A DNA stretch of 64,000 bases, from NCBI RefSeq assembly GCF_022606295.1, contig NZ_JAHHZS010000008.1:84479-148478 (forward strand), in the 5' to 3' direction. The stretch's first letter is position 1; every line of letters starts with the position of its first letter. The notes below the pieces were generated by a model. It had not been told where the DNA came from. It did not search any database and was given only the letters and a program-made list of their open reading frames with translations. Of the stretch, positions 49,210-58,709 are shown piece by piece. Both the position numbers and the translations under genes were made by a program. Origin of the DNA: Arthrobacter bambusae (GTDB taxonomy: Bacteria > Actinomycetota > Actinomycetes > Actinomycetales > Micrococcaceae).

Positions 49210-50109
49210 ATGACTGTCACACAGAATGAACCCGTTACTTCGGCGCTGCCGGCTACCACCGTTGAGCATGTCCTGACGCTCGACTGCCCGGAGACCCGGG
49301 GAATCGTGCATGCCGTCTCCGGCTTCCTCCTGGAACACGGCTGCGACATCATCGAGAACAAGCAATTCGACTCCCAGCTGGATCGCCACTTCTTCATGCG
49401 GGTCCACTTCGCATCGGAAGGCGACGAGTCGACGATCGACTCGCTGCGGGAAGCCTTCGCGCCCGTTGCCGAGAAGTTCGGCATGCGCTGGGAACTGCAA
49501 CGCCAAGGGGCCAAGCGGCGGGTGCTGATCATGGTTTCGAAGTTCGAGCATTGCCTTAATGACCTTCTGTTCCGGGCCCGGACCGGGGAACTGCCCGTCG
49601 AGATTGTCGGGGTAGTCTCCAACCATCCGGACCACAGGCGTACGGTCGAGTGGCACGGCATCCCCTTCTTCCATGTGCCCGTTACGGCGGACACCAAGGC
49701 GGCGGCCGAGGGACAACTCCTGGACCTCATCGACCGTCTGGACGTCGAACTGGTGGTCCTGGCCCGCTACATGCAGGTCCTCAGCGACGATCTCGCGCGG
49801 AAGCTGGACGGACGTGCCATCAACATCCACCATTCGTTCCTGCCCAGCTTCAAAGGTGCCAAGCCGTACCACCAGGCCTACGCGCGAGGCGTCAAGACCG
49901 TGGGTGCCACCGCGCACTACGTCAACGGCGAGTTGGACGAGGGGCCGATCATCGCCCAGCAAGTGGTGGAAGTGGACCACACTTTTGGTCCGGATGACCT
50001 GGTGGCGGCAGGTCGCGATACCGAGTGCAAAGCACTCAGTAACGCCGTTCGCTGGCATTGCGAAGGCCGGGTGATCCTGCAGGGAAACAGGACGGTGGTG
50101 CTGAAGTAA
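49210..50109 (+). CDS. purU: Formyltetrahydrofolate deformylase
   Basis: 299 residues from ATG 49210, three bases after the sdaA stop (TAG). An ACT domain (EHVLTLDCPETRGIVHAVSG) fills residues ~18-90. The formyltransferase-type catalytic domain follows, with INIHHSFLPSFKGAKPYHQA and TAHYVNGELDEGPIIAQ supplying the Asn, His and Asp catalytic triad. It releases formate from 10-formyl-THF and regenerates free THF, relieving the one-carbon load from the two folate-linked demethylations. It is the last gene of the glyA-sox-sdaA operon. Confidence 0.93.
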   Translation: MTVTQNEPVTSALPATTVEHVLTLDCPETRGIVHAVSGFLLEHGCDIIENKQFDSQLDRHFFMRVHFASEGDESTIDSLREAFAPVAEKFGMRWELQRQGAKRRVLIMVSKFEHCLNDLLFRARTGELPVEIVGVVSNHPDHRRTVEWHGIPFFHVPVTADTKAAAEGQLLDLIDRLDVELVVLARYMQVLSDDLARKLDGRAINIHHSFLPSFKGAKPYHQAYARGVKTVGATAHYVNGELDEGPIIAQQVVEVDHTFGPDDLVAAGRDTECKALSNAVRWHCEGRVILQGNRTVVLK

Positions 50110-50117
50110 GGCGTGGC

Positions 50118-50142
50118 GGCCCGACCCGTTGCGGGCCGGGCC
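50118..50142 (+). terminator. Hairpin after purU
   Basis: Arms 50118-50128 and 50132-50142 (GGCCCGACCCG with one mismatch) enclose a TTG loop, followed by TTCCT. It lies eight bases past the purU stop. The T-run is weak, so it is only a probable terminator. Confidence 0.6.
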
Positions 50143-50227
50143 TTCCTCGCATATGGTTGCACTTGCCGGTCAGCCGGCAAAACATTGGGGGGCGAGGTAC
50201 TCGCCATTTTGAAAGGCGCGTACATTC

Positions 50228-51721
50228 GTGGTCCGTCGACAAGGCGGCATAATAGCCGCTTGCTTTTTTGCCGTCACAGCAGTCGCAGGAGCAGCTGTCC
50301 CTGCCCATGCCGTTGATCCAGTCATCACCATCGATCCAACGCCTGCGTGGGCGCAGATCTATGCCAATAACCCGCCGGTGCAGATTCCGTCGTCGGCGAC
50401 GAGCCTTGACATGAAACTCCCGCCGGACGTTTCCGCTGTGCTCGGCAAGAGCGTGAACAGCACACTCCAGTACCGGGTGTACAACACTGAGGACAACACG
50501 GCAACGCCGCTTCTTTCCGGCACCGCCGTGGCCGATTCCTCAACCCTCCACGTGTCTATCCCGATCCCGCAGGGCTTGGCGGGCCTGACACCGGGGTCCA
50601 TGCAGTATTGTCATGACGCCACGGGGAACTGTGCCAACACCTCGGTCCCGGCCCAGGCCTATTCCGGGTTTGTCGTAGCGGTCCTGGGGACGCCCATCGC
50701 GCCGGGAAACGGCGAGATTTTCGTCCAGAGCGGCCTGACGGCCGGAGGGCCGGCAGGGTCATCGACCGTTTCGATGGACCTTGGCCTCCCGCAGGCCCTG
50801 CCGCTGACCTTCTTCATCCAGAAGGACTCCACCACCTCGCTGGCTTCCTATACGGACAAGCTGATTTTCCGCAGCGTGCCGGGGTATTTCACCTCGGGCC
50901 CGGACAAGACCTGGACGAACGCCTTCCCTTACGGGTACTTCTGGAAGTCAGGCTCTCCCGGAACCAGTATTAATGCCCAGGTGAACTACAGCGCCGACGG
51001 AAGCAAGGCGATCGCGACGGTGCCTACTGGCTCCATTCCCCAGGTGTGTTCCACGCACCCGGAATATTTCGTCATGGGCGTCGCAGATGGCGCGATCGAT
51101 GCTGCGCGGTACGCCCTGGCCCGGGTTGCTTTGGGGTCTCCGCAATGCACCCAGCGTTTCTCCGACGCCCCCCTCAACAGCGGGTTCTACCGCGAGATCC
51201 AGTGGCTCGCGAGCCAAGGCATCACCACGGGCTACGGCGACGGAAGCTACGGGGCGACCCTCGCCGTTCACCGGGACGCCATGGCGGCCTTCCTCTACCG
51301 TCAGGCCGGCTCGCCTTTCTGGACTCCGCCCGCAAACTCGCCATTCGTGGACATGACACCCAATTCACCCTTCTACAAGGAAGTGACCTGGCTGGCGAAC
51401 TACGGCATCACCACAGGGTGGGTGGACTCCAAAAACGGCCAACGAAGCTTCCACCCTGGTGACAACATCAGCCGGGATGCCATGGCGGCCTTCCTCTACC
51501 GGTTCAGCGGAGCGCCCAGCTGGAATGCCCCGGCGACGTCGCCGTTCAGTGACATCACCCCCCTCTCGTCCTTCTACAAGGAGATCACCTGGCTCGCCGC
51601 GGCCAAGGTCAGCACAGGTTACGGCGACGGCACGTTCCGGCCGTTGAGTGCGGTCAACCGTGATGCCATGGCCGCGTTCCTTTACCGCTGGCAGACAGCG
51701 TGGTACCTGGGAACCCAGTAG
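50228..51721 (+). CDS. Secreted S-layer-homology (SLH) repeat protein
   Basis: 497 residues from GTG 50228 with GAAAGG nine bases upstream. A Sec signal peptide (IIAACFFAVTAVAGAAVPAHA) ends with an AHA/V cleavage site near residue 28. Residues 30-310 form a unique extracellular region without a known fold. Three SLH modules end the protein (~318-370, ~375-430, ~435-490), each with FxD near its start and RDAMAAFLYR at its end. SLH modules tether proteins to cell-wall polymers. The role of the N-terminal part is unknown. It has no operon partner. Confidence 0.85.
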   Translation: MVRRQGGIIAACFFAVTAVAGAAVPAHAVDPVITIDPTPAWAQIYANNPPVQIPSSATSLDMKLPPDVSAVLGKSVNSTLQYRVYNTEDNTATPLLSGTAVADSSTLHVSIPIPQGLAGLTPGSMQYCHDATGNCANTSVPAQAYSGFVVAVLGTPIAPGNGEIFVQSGLTAGGPAGSSTVSMDLGLPQALPLTFFIQKDSTTSLASYTDKLIFRSVPGYFTSGPDKTWTNAFPYGYFWKSGSPGTSINAQVNYSADGSKAIATVPTGSIPQVCSTHPEYFVMGVADGAIDAARYALARVALGSPQCTQRFSDAPLNSGFYREIQWLASQGITTGYGDGSYGATLAVHRDAMAAFLYRQAGSPFWTPPANSPFVDMTPNSPFYKEVTWLANYGITTGWVDSKNGQRSFHPGDNISRDAMAAFLYRFSGAPSWNAPATSPFSDITPLSSFYKEITWLAAAKVSTGYGDGTFRPLSAVNRDAMAAFLYRWQTAWYLGTQ

Positions 51722-51732
51722 GAGTAAGCGGA

Positions 51733-53232
51733 CTAGAGCCGGGCCAGGCGGGTTGCCAAGTGAAGGGCGGCCAGCCGGCCGGTTCCCCGCGGGTCGCCGC
51801 CGCACAGCTCGAAAATCCGTTGGAGCCGGTGGTGCATCGATTGCCTTTCCAGGTGCAGTTCACGTGCGGCCTGGGCCGTGTTGCATCCCGTATCCAGCCA
51901 TACCGCCAGGGTCCGAACCAGCTCCGAACGCCGCTGCTCGTCGTGCTCGACGACGGCGCCGAGCTGCCGCCGCACGAATCCCTCGCGGGTTGCCGCGTCG
52001 AGGCTTCCTTCCGCCAAACGCTCGACCGCGAAGTCCTCGGCGTCGACAACGCCGTTCGCGGCTCCGGATCCCGGGCCGGTTCCCGCGACCGGGATGAGCT
52101 CAAGCGTCCGGCGCGCCTCTGCCAGCGACCAGGATGCCTCGCCGATTCCCTGCGCCAGCGGACCCACCGCGATGATCGAGCCGTCGGGGACCTCCAAGGC
52201 CTCAAGCGCGTGGAGCAGCGCGATGCGCGCGGCCACGGCCGTGGCGTGGGGGAGTGCGGCCAGGGCGATCAATTCGGCATTGTCCGCATAGCTCGCGCTT
52301 TGCGGAACCGCGTGCTGCAGGATGGCGTCGAGCTGGGTCCGAAGCTGACCCGCCGCTGAGGAACGCACCACGACGGCGGCTGCCGAGCCGCTGGCCGGAA
52401 ACCCCGAGGCCGGCCCCAGCTGCTGCAGTCGCCATGACTGGGTTCCCGAACTGATGGCCCGCATGAGCTCGATGCCGGCAAGTTCCCTGAGTCCGGGCGG
52501 CATCCGTTGCAGCAGGGCCAAGCCGAGGATGTCGACGCAGCGTTCGCCCGCTACCCGCGCGAGGTTGGCGTCGCCGTCGTCGGGCACTTCCAACTCCAGG
52601 CGGGCGGCCAGCACGCCGCGGACGGGCACATCGACAGTGGTGACGATCCCGGATTCGGGCTGCGCGGCCGCCGTCGCGCTTCCCAAAGTGATGCCCGACG
52701 GCGAGACGAGCCTCGCGCCGGCACCTGTCCGGCCGGCCAGCACGGCGAGGAGCTGATCCAGTCCGCCTCCGTGTGCCAGTTCCGCCGCCATGGCATGGCT
52801 CGTTTCATCGCCGAACTGCAATTGCGCGACCGATTCGCTGACCAGCAGCGAGTTGATGGCTTGCATGATCCCGACGAACGGGGCCACCTTGCACAACTCG
52901 ATGATGGGCAGCCCGGTCGCCTGGCCGGCGTCGAGCATTGAGTCCGGAATAGCGGGCAGCTCGGGACCCGTCTCGATGGCCAGAGCGGCGATGCCGCGGG
53001 CGGCGAGTTGGCGGACATAGTCCACGCGACGCTCGTCCGAGGCAGTGGCGAGGGCCTGCCCGCCGCTCAGGAGCAGCTCCCCGCCCCGCAGCAGGGGAGC
53101 GATGTCCAGCACTTCGCTCGAATGGACCCAGCGGAGCTGCCGGGACAGGGCATCGGGCACATCCGTCCTCAGGACCGGTTCAGCCGCCTTCAGGCTCTCG
53201 TGTTCGAAGGCGTCGGCAAGAAGCAGGGACAT
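51733..53232 (-). CDS. PucR-family transcriptional regulator (purine catabolism type)
   Basis: 499 residues from ATG 53232. The N-terminal PucR-type domain (LLRGGELLLSGGQALA, then LAALAIETGPELPAIP) is followed by a middle GGDEF-like CdaR region. The C-terminal helix-turn-helix (CNTAQAARELHLERQSMHHR) is characteristic of the PucR/CdaR group. These proteins usually activate purine or ureide catabolic genes. It is divergent from the NCS1 permease gene with 108 bases between, which fits control of nucleobase or allantoin uptake. Confidence 0.85.
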   Translation of the reverse strand: MSLLLADAFEHESLKAAEPVLRTDVPDALSRQLRWVHSSEVLDIAPLLRGGELLLSGGQALATASDERRVDYVRQLAARGIAALAIETGPELPAIPDSMLDAGQATGLPIIELCKVAPFVGIMQAINSLLVSESVAQLQFGDETSHAMAAELAHGGGLDQLLAVLAGRTGAGARLVSPSGITLGSATAAAQPESGIVTTVDVPVRGVLAARLELEVPDDGDANLARVAGERCVDILGLALLQRMPPGLRELAGIELMRAISSGTQSWRLQQLGPASGFPASGSAAAVVVRSSAAGQLRTQLDAILQHAVPQSASYADNAELIALAALPHATAVAARIALLHALEALEVPDGSIIAVGPLAQGIGEASWSLAEARRTLELIPVAGTGPGSGAANGVVDAEDFAVERLAEGSLDAATREGFVRRQLGAVVEHDEQRRSELVRTLAVWLDTGCNTAQAARELHLERQSMHHRLQRIFELCGGDPRGTGRLAALHLATRLARL

Positions 53233-53260
53233 GACACTCCGTAACTAATTTTCGGAATCT

Positions 53261-53275
53261 ATCGTACACATCGTA
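53261..53275. promoter_or_regulatory. Tandem ATCGTA repeat in the pucR/permease promoter
   Basis: ATCGTA occurs at 53261-53266 and 53270-53275, spaced nine bases, in the 108-base divergent gap. It could be a PucR recognition site, but the repeat is short. Confidence 0.35.
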
Positions 53276-53340
53276 TCTTGTTGCTGTGATCTGGGGCACA
53301 TACATTGAAGGAGTCCCTTTCCTACACGGAGGATCCCCCA

Positions 53341-54888
53341 ATGCACGAGAACTTATCCACTGCGACGCCTGGGGCTGCAACGGCGCAGACCGACGTCGAG
53401 CAGAACCTGCAGTCCATCCCCGAATCAGCGCGTACCCGCAGCGTAGCGGGCCAATTCTGGATCTGGGCAGGCGCAAACCTTGCCCCGATCAACTGGGTCC
53501 TCGGGGCCCTCGGCGTCCAGCTTGGACTGGGCTTTGCCGACACCGTCACCGTCCTGGTGGTGGGAAACCTGATCGGCATGGCGCTCTTCGGTCTCTTTGT
53601 CCTCTTGGGGCAGCGGACCGGTGCCACCGGCATGGTCCTTGCCCGGGCAGTCTTCGGCCGCCGCGGCAACTACCTCCCGAGCGCCATCCAAGCCCTCCTG
53701 GGAATCGGTTGGTGCGCCGTCAACACCTGGATCATCCTGGACCTGGTGATGGCACTCCTCGGCAAGCTCGGCATGGTCGATCCGGAGCAGCCCAACGTGG
53801 GACCCAAGATCCTGGTGGCCTTCCTGATCATGTCCGCCCAGGTCACTATCGCCTGGTTCGGCTACAAAGCCATTGCGGCTTTCGAGAAGTGGACCGTCCC
53901 GCCCACCATCGTGGTGCTGATCGCCATGTCCGCCGTGGCGTGGTTCGGCATGAACATCGATTGGGGCTACGCAGGCCCTCCCGGTGCTGTCCTTGAAGGC
54001 GGCGCACGCATCGCGGCCATGACTACCGTGATGACAGTGATCGGCATCGGCTGGGGGATCACCTGGTTCACCTACGCGGCGGACTATTCACGCTTCGTCA
54101 GCAAGTCCGTCCCCAGGCACAAGGTCTACCTGGCCTCCGTCTTCGGCCAATTCCTGCCCGTGGTGTGGCTCGGCATCCTGGGCGCCAGCCTGGCAACGAA
54201 GAGCGGCACGGCCGATCCCGGCCACCTCATCGTCGACAACTTCGGCGTCCTGGCGATCCCGGTGCTCTTCTTGGTACTGCACGGTCCCATCGCGACGAAC
54301 ATCCTGAACATCTACACCTTTTCGGTGGCTGCCCAGGCACTGGACATCAAGGCCAAGCGCCGTTCCTTGAACGTCTTCGTCGGGCTCCTGGCCCTGGTCG
54401 GCGTCGTATTCTTCATCCTGCAGTCGGACTTTGCCTCGACCCTGAGCACCTGGCTCGGCGGGCTCGTGGCGTGGGTGGCCGCATGGGGAGGGATCATGCT
54501 GGTGCACTACTTCTGGGTGGACAAGCGCAGCCCCGTGGGTGTCGACCGGCTCTTCGACCCCGTGGGTACCCGGCGGCTCCCGGCATTCAACTGGGCCGGG
54601 ATCACCGCGCTTCTGGTGGGCATCTTTGCCACGTGGCTGTTCATGTACGGCGTCTTGCCGATCATGCAGGGCCCGATCGCCACCGCCATGGGCGGGATCG
54701 ACTTGTCCTGGCTGGCAGGCGGACTTGTCGCCGCGGCTGTCTACGGCGCTCTCGGCCCACGGGTTCATGCCCGGTACCTTCCGCTGCCATCCGAAGCCGC
54801 AGTTTCTCCCGCTGCCGCAGTGCCTTCCGCCGATGGGTCGGCGCAGCCCCTTGCGGAAGACGCCGTCGCCAATCTGGTCAACGACTGA
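53341..54888 (+). CDS. NCS1-family nucleobase/allantoin permease
   Basis: 515 residues from ATG 53341 with GGAGG nine bases upstream; an earlier in-frame start at 53305 lacks a site. Twelve membrane segments are visible. The NCS1 signatures are QFWIWAGANLAPINWVLGAL near residue 40, IGWCAVNTWIILDL near 125 and FTYAADYSRFV near 245. This group (CodB, PucI) brings in cytosine, allantoin, uracil or similar compounds with cations. With PucR upstream and a PuuE-like deacetylase downstream, uptake of allantoin or a purine is the likely job. Confidence 0.88.
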   Translation: MHENLSTATPGAATAQTDVEQNLQSIPESARTRSVAGQFWIWAGANLAPINWVLGALGVQLGLGFADTVTVLVVGNLIGMALFGLFVLLGQRTGATGMVLARAVFGRRGNYLPSAIQALLGIGWCAVNTWIILDLVMALLGKLGMVDPEQPNVGPKILVAFLIMSAQVTIAWFGYKAIAAFEKWTVPPTIVVLIAMSAVAWFGMNIDWGYAGPPGAVLEGGARIAAMTTVMTVIGIGWGITWFTYAADYSRFVSKSVPRHKVYLASVFGQFLPVVWLGILGASLATKSGTADPGHLIVDNFGVLAIPVLFLVLHGPIATNILNIYTFSVAAQALDIKAKRRSLNVFVGLLALVGVVFFILQSDFASTLSTWLGGLVAWVAAWGGIMLVHYFWVDKRSPVGVDRLFDPVGTRRLPAFNWAGITALLVGIFATWLFMYGVLPIMQGPIATAMGGIDLSWLAGGLVAAAVYGALGPRVHARYLPLPSEAAVSPAAAVPSADGSAQPLAEDAVANLVND

Positions 54889-54899
54889 AAGGACGCCCG

Positions 54900-55868
54900 A
54901 TGACCACCAATGCTTTTCCTGACGGGGCACACCCGATCGCTTGGCCGGATAACTTCAAGGCCGCGGCATCGTTCACGTTCGATGTCGACGCCGAATCCTG
55001 CACCATAGCGCACGACCCCACGAGCACCCGGCGCATGTCCCTCATGAGCCACCAGTCCTACGGTCCGAGGGTCGCCGTTCCGCGACTCTTGAAGATCCTC
55101 GAGCGCCAAGAGATCCAGGGAACCTTTTTCATCCCGGGGTTCACTGCGGAAAGCTACCCGGACGTGGTGCGGCGGATCGTCGACGGCGGCCATGAAGTGG
55201 CCCACCACGGCTACCTTCACGAACCGATGCAGGGAATCGACGCCGCCACCGAGGCCAACTACCTGGACCGCGGGCTCGAAGCCCTCGCGAAGGTAGCCGG
55301 GGTCAGGCCGGTCGGCTACAGGGCGCCGTGGTGGGAACTGAACTGGCATTCGCCGGCGCTCCTCGCGGACCGTGGGTTCCTCTACGATTCAAGCCTGCTC
55401 GACGGCGATGCGCCCTACCGCATGGCGGTTGCCACGGACTCGGGTGACTCGCGGGACACTGATTCACGGGACATCGTGGAGATCCCGGTGGACTGGGCTT
55501 TGGACGATTGGGAACAGTACGCGTTCTACCCGGGAGTGACCGGAAGCGGAGTCATCGAGAGCCCGGCCAAGGTACTCGAAATGTGGACCCTGGAAGCCGA
55601 AGCCCACCACGCCCAAGGCAGTTGCTTCGTCCTGACCAACCACCCGTTCATCTCCGGTCGACCATCCAAAGCCGTTGCTTTGGAGCAGCTGATCGAACGG
55701 GTCAAGGCCATGGACGGGATGTGGGTGACCACTTTGGAACGGATCGCTGAACACACCAAGACCACCGTCAACGAGATCCACCGCCACGCCCGCATTGAGG
55801 TGCCCTCATACCCGGGCGCAGGAGCCAGCTTCAAGCCCGCGCGGCTGCTGGAAGCCATCCCGAGATAG
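54900..55868 (+). CDS. Polysaccharide deacetylase-family hydrolase (PuuE-type allantoinase-like)
   Basis: 322 residues from ATG 54900, 11 bases after the permease stop. The NodB fold is clear: SFTFDVDAESCTI (catalytic Asp pair), FFIPGFTAESYPDVV, HEVAHHGYLHEPMQG (two metal His) and RPVGYRAPWWELNWHSPALL. The last block with RAPWWE is typical of the PuuE/peptidoglycan deacetylase branch, whose members include metal-independent allantoinases. No signal peptide is present, so it works in the cytoplasm, supporting ureide or nucleobase breakdown rather than cell-wall work. Confidence 0.85.
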   Translation: MTTNAFPDGAHPIAWPDNFKAAASFTFDVDAESCTIAHDPTSTRRMSLMSHQSYGPRVAVPRLLKILERQEIQGTFFIPGFTAESYPDVVRRIVDGGHEVAHHGYLHEPMQGIDAATEANYLDRGLEALAKVAGVRPVGYRAPWWELNWHSPALLADRGFLYDSSLLDGDAPYRMAVATDSGDSRDTDSRDIVEIPVDWALDDWEQYAFYPGVTGSGVIESPAKVLEMWTLEAEAHHAQGSCFVLTNHPFISGRPSKAVALEQLIERVKAMDGMWVTTLERIAEHTKTTVNEIHRHARIEVPSYPGAGASFKPARLLEAIPR

Positions 55869-55875
55869 CTCAGCT

Positions 55876-56286
55876 GTTGAGCATGCTCTGCCTTGGCCTC
55901 GAACAGTGGACATAACCTCTGGAGGCTGTTGAGCATGCTCCGCCTTTGCTTCGAACAGTGGACATAGCAGTTCCATGTCCACTGCTCGAGCTGAACAGGG
56001 GGCATGTCCCGCGAGGGGGCGGCTCTGAAGGGTGAGCATGTCGCCCGCGGCTCAGGTCCGGAGCAGGCTCAGCCTTGGGTGGGAGCATTGGACACCTGGA
56101 GCATGCGCAGCCGTGGCCACAAGCAGTGGGCATAATGCCGAGAGTCCGTTGGGCATGCGCAGCCTTGGCTTCGAGCAGTGGGCATAATGCCGAGAGTCCG
56201 TTGAGCATGCTCAGCGCTGGCCTCGAGCAGTGGACATAGTAGTGCTATGTCCACTGCTGAGGCTGAACAGGGGGCATGTCCCGCAA
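55876..56286. repeat. Cluster of nested palindromic repeats, locus 3
   Basis: The 431-base gap between genes is almost filled by about five imperfect ~55-base units with consensus (T/G)GAGCATGCTCAGCCTTGGCC then TCGAGCAGTGGACATA. Two units continue into a long hairpin; the best is 56226-56239 with 56245-56258 (AGCAGTGGACATAG arm, perfect 14 bases). Both end with CTGAACAGGGGGCATGTCCCGC. The units at 56100-56150 and 56150-56205 share an ATAATGCCGAGAGTCCGTTG tail. The family is the same as at 19.6-19.8 and 20.75 kb. No ORF is credible here. Confidence 0.8.
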
Positions 56287-56299
56287 GGGTGGGCCGGGG

Positions 56300-57217
56300 T
56301 CACAAGTCCGTCCGGCACGGGGCGGTGTGGAGTTTGTAGAGTCCGTTCAGGTCTCCGGCCGCTAGGCCATCCGGGGCGCCGATCTCCGGGTACATGAGCT
56401 GGATTGGATCATCGACGTGGTCAAGCCCCACCACATGGCCCAGTTCGTGTTGGATCACCGCGGAGACGTAATGGGCGCCGCCGGGGACATCAAGTAGTTC
56501 CGTGATTTGCGGGGCGTCCAGGTCGAGGCTTCCCGTGACGTAGCTCTTGGGTCCCGTGCCGAAGCTGTACATGGTGCTGCCGCCGGTGCCGATGACGGAT
56601 CCAGTCAACGCCGGAGCCGCCTCGGGAGTGGTCCAGGAAATCAGCAGGGGAGCCCAACGATCTCCGTAGAGCGCGGGCTGGTATGGCTTGCGCTTCTCGG
56701 AGGGGATTTCCTTGCTGGTGCCGTCGTCAACGAAAGTCAGGCCCGTGGCGGCAGCGATCTTGGCGATCGCGTCGGCGATGAGCCCCTCGGATCCCGCCGG
56801 GGCAAGGGCTGCGTTGACCACATAGTGCAATGGCCGGCACGGGGAGTAACCCGCGGGCGTGCCGTCGGCGTTGGTGGCCAGAAACTTGTAGGAACTGCTG
56901 GCCACGGCAGGTTTTGCAGGGGAGCCGAGCGGGTGCCCGGCTTCTTCCAGGCCAGGGGGCGGGGTATCCGGCGCCCGGGCGGCTTTTTGTGGCCCCTGCC
57001 CGGAGGCCGCCGGCCCGGGGCTGCTTGCCGTGGCCTGGACAGAAGGAGCCAGCTTGGGAAGGAGCCCTGTGAAGCCGGGATCGCCGCGAAGGAAGCCACT
57101 GACAAGCACGGCCACGGCAGCAACCGCCGCCACCACCATCAAGTTTCGGAACAGCGCCAGCGCGGTACTGGCGCGCTTGGGCCGCGGGCCGCCGTCGTAC
57201 CCGTAGTTTGAATGCAA
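56300..57217 (-). CDS. Matrixin-like zinc metalloprotease, membrane anchored
   Basis: 305 residues if started at TTG 57217, close behind GGGGGAG; the spacing is short, so this start is uncertain. An in-frame ATG at 57301 would overlap the upstream gene by 38 bases. One membrane segment (LMVVAAVAAVAVLVSGFLRG) follows a basic N-terminus, then a ~60-residue Pro/Ala-rich linker. The catalytic zinc motif HELGHVVGLDH (residues 257-267) and the Met-turn LMYPE are those of metzincins such as matrixins. It should act outside the cell, anchored by its N-terminus. Substrate unknown. Confidence 0.78.
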   Translation of the reverse strand: MHSNYGYDGGPRPKRASTALALFRNLMVVAAVAAVAVLVSGFLRGDPGFTGLLPKLAPSVQATASSPGPAASGQGPQKAARAPDTPPPGLEEAGHPLGSPAKPAVASSSYKFLATNADGTPAGYSPCRPLHYVVNAALAPAGSEGLIADAIAKIAAATGLTFVDDGTSKEIPSEKRKPYQPALYGDRWAPLLISWTTPEAAPALTGSVIGTGGSTMYSFGTGPKSYVTGSLDLDAPQITELLDVPGGAHYVSAVIQHELGHVVGLDHVDDPIQLMYPEIGAPDGLAAGDLNGLYKLHTAPCRTDL

Positions 57218-57263
57218 GTCTCCCCCAAATCCTTGATCCCGCCGCCCTGGCGGGCCGGCGCTG

Positions 57264-58442
57264 CTAACCGATGACAGCGCCGAAGACGAGGCCCAGCCCA
57301 TACGTGGCCGCAGCCGCACCGAGTCCGATGGCGAGCTGCCGGAGACCACGGGTCAGCGGCGAGGTTCCGGACAGCAAGCCGACGACGGCGCCCGTCGACA
57401 GAAGCGCGATGCCCACCAGCGTACCGGCCACGGCAAGTGCCGAGAAGCCCGTCATGCCGAAGATGAACGGCAGGATGGGCACGATGGCGCCCGAAGCGAA
57501 GAAGCAGAAGCTCGAGATCGCGGCGCCCCATGCGGAGCCAACGGCCTCGTGCTCATTGACGGTTTCTTCCACTTCGGGGTGGAGCGAAAGGCTTGGATCG
57601 CAGTCGCAGCTGTAGAGGCCCATGCGCTCGGCGGCCCGGTGTTCGGCGGATTCGCGGGACATGCCCCTGGCTAGGTACACCAGCACCAGCTCATTGTGCT
57701 CGATGTCCAGGGCCGGGGCTGCGGTCAGCGTGGCCTGGGTGGGGCGGGTGGCCTTGAGGAGCTCGAGCTGGGAGCGGACAGAGACATACTCGCCCGCTCC
57801 CATGGACAGTGCGCCCGCCAGCAGTCCGGCGATGCCGCTGAACAGGACCACGGTTGCGGGAACTCCGGTGGCCGCCATGCCCATCACGAGGGAAAGGTTG
57901 CTGACCAGGCCATCGTTGGCGCCGAAGACGGCAGCGCGGAAGGTACCGGACAACCTGTTGCGGCCGCGGGTCGCCAGGCCGCGGACTACTTCTTCGTGGA
58001 TCTGTTCGTCAGCCGCCATGGCGCGGGTTGCTGCCGGATCCTTCGCGTACGGCGAGCGTCCTTCAGCCCGTTGGGCGAGGGCCAGCACGAACACCGATCC
58101 GAAATTCCGGGCCAGGAAGCCGAGCATTTGGCTCCGAACGGAGGCCGCCTTCGGCATGCCGGCGTGTTGGCCGAGGAGCTTGAGCCAGTGTGCCTCATGG
58201 CGGCCCTCGGCCTCTGCGAGGGCCAAAAGGATATCGCGCTCCTCGCCGTCGCGTCGCTGAGCCAGTTGGCGGTACACGGCGGCTTCGGCACGTTCGTCGG
58301 CCAAGTACTGCCGCCAGCGCTTGATGTCCGACGACGACGGGGGAGTCTTGGGGGCTGCTGCGTCTTGGGAGGGACTGCTTGAGTCCTGCGGATTGTCTGG
58401 ATGCGAGTTGTCTGAATGCGAGGGTTTTGTGCGGGGGTGCAC
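57264..58442 (-). CDS. VIT1/CCC1-family transporter with N-terminal ferritin-like domain
   Basis: 392 residues from GTG 58442 with AGGAG seven bases upstream. After a ~40-residue Ser/Pro-rich start, residues ~45-160 form a helical ferritin-like region (YLADERAEAAVYRQLAQRRD and AEGRHEAHWLKLLGQ with metal-type Glu/His). The VIT domain follows: FRAAVFGANDGLVSNLSLVM, SMGAGEYVSVRSQLELL and five membrane segments. The family exports Fe2+ or Mn2+ from the cytosol, and the ferritin-like part may buffer iron. It is followed by the matrixin-like gene. Confidence 0.88.
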   Translation of the reverse strand: MHPRTKPSHSDNSHPDNPQDSSSPSQDAAAPKTPPSSSDIKRWRQYLADERAEAAVYRQLAQRRDGEERDILLALAEAEGRHEAHWLKLLGQHAGMPKAASVRSQMLGFLARNFGSVFVLALAQRAEGRSPYAKDPAATRAMAADEQIHEEVVRGLATRGRNRLSGTFRAAVFGANDGLVSNLSLVMGMAATGVPATVVLFSGIAGLLAGALSMGAGEYVSVRSQLELLKATRPTQATLTAAPALDIEHNELVLVYLARGMSRESAEHRAAERMGLYSCDCDPSLSLHPEVEETVNEHEAVGSAWGAAISSFCFFASGAIVPILPFIFGMTGFSALAVAGTLVGIALLSTGAVVGLLSGTSPLTRGLRQLAIGLGAAAATYGLGLVFGAVIG

Positions 58443-58709
58443 CGGGACTCCTGGGTTGCTGGGGCGGGCTTCATCGCCTCATTGCAGCTCCACTTTATCG
58501 CCAATTTCCGCGGTTTTTCGGCTGGCAATCCTCACTGGACTTTTTAGGCGCGCCTCAAAAACCGGGAGGCTCGCCGGAGGCCTTGACCGCCGCAGGGGGC
58601 AGTGCTGGGATGGATGGACAGGGTCCACGAATTGGCGGGGTGGCGTTGGATCGGCTGCCTCACGTGCCTGTGCGATGGGCTCAGCGGCACGTCGAACGGA
58701 GGTTGCACC

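Noticed and set aside
55876..56286. CRISPR array
   Set aside because: The units are regularly spaced but are themselves palindromic, diverge from each other and have no unique spacers of constant length. No cas gene is near.
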